NCBI GenBank assembly: GCA_021804195.1 | Contig: JAJZKJ010000215.1 | Span: 1-5,127, forward strand | Direction: 5' to 3' | Length of the DNA: 5,127 nucleotides | From: Acidobacteriota bacterium | Lineage (GTDB): Bacteria > Planctomycetota > Phycisphaerae > WQYP01 > JAJZKJ01 | Part shown: piece after piece, positions 5,026 through 5,127 of the stretch | Layout of the letters: the number at the start of each line of letters is the position of its first letter | Numbering within the stretch: the first letter of the stretch is position 1 | Made by a program: the position numbers and the translations under genes | Notes under the pieces: generated by a model | The model's input: only the letters and a program-made list of their open reading frames with translations | What the model was told of the DNA's origin: nothing | Databases searched by the model: none

Positions 5026-5127
5026 CGTTTGGCCCCGATTTCGTCATGTTTGCTGGTTAGCTTTTGATCGCCACGCCGCTAACTAAAAAGGTTGTTTTTC
5101 AAGGCGCTATTTTATACCACAGACCGC
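5026..5127 (-). promoter_or_regulatory. Upstream region of the methyltransferase gene
   Basis: No gene is visible in these 102 bases. On the minus strand TATAAAAT (5116-5109) resembles a -10 box, but its -35 region would lie at or beyond the window edge. The region is AT-richer than the genes around it, as expected for a promoter. A short upstream ATG (5047) is out of frame with the methyltransferase. Confidence 0.25.

Noticed and set aside
1..5127. CRISPR array, tRNA, rRNA, riboswitch, or a new defence or biosynthetic system
   Set aside because: I saw no regularly spaced repeats, no cloverleaf or rRNA-like segments, and no unexplained gene cluster; the coding content is accounted for by known families.

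Overview
The window looks like a moderately GC-rich bacterial chromosome fragment, probably from an environmental genome. The squalene-hopene cyclase, the IS256-like element and the loosely packed genes fit the Planctomycetota/Verrucomicrobiota group best. That placement rests on general resemblance only; there is no rRNA or marker gene to fix it.

All intact genes lie on the minus strand. From right to left, in the direction of transcription, they are: a class I SAM-dependent methyltransferase (5025-4390); a short internally deleted insertion-sequence remnant (4020-4442) lying against the methyltransferase 3' end; a squalene-hopene cyclase (start near 3847, stop at 1838); a 273-bp gene-poor spacer with short repeats; an acylphosphatase (1564-1289); a 129-bp GC-rich spacer with two hairpins; and an ABC-2 type transporter permease (1159-53) whose 3' end is abnormal.

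The cyclase is the metabolic centrepiece. It makes hopene-type triterpenes from squalene, the first committed step to hopanoid membrane lipids. No squalene-synthesis or hopanoid-tailoring genes are visible beside it. Acylphosphatase and the permease may be co-transcribed with it, but the gaps are wide and no functional link is evident. The methyltransferase substrate is unknown.

The two most notable structures are not ordinary genes. First, bases 1-71 are an exact reverse complement of 1886-1956, which lies inside the cyclase gene, and this segment replaces the natural end of the permease gene. The geometry fits a foldback junction (amplification or assembly chimera) or a real inverted duplication. 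Second, the 423-bp element at 4020-4442 keeps both terminal inverted repeats and the first part of a transposase gene but has lost the middle. Its right end now supplies the last 16-17 codons and the stop codon of the methyltransferase reading frame. I found no convincing new defence, CRISPR, RNA or biosynthetic system.
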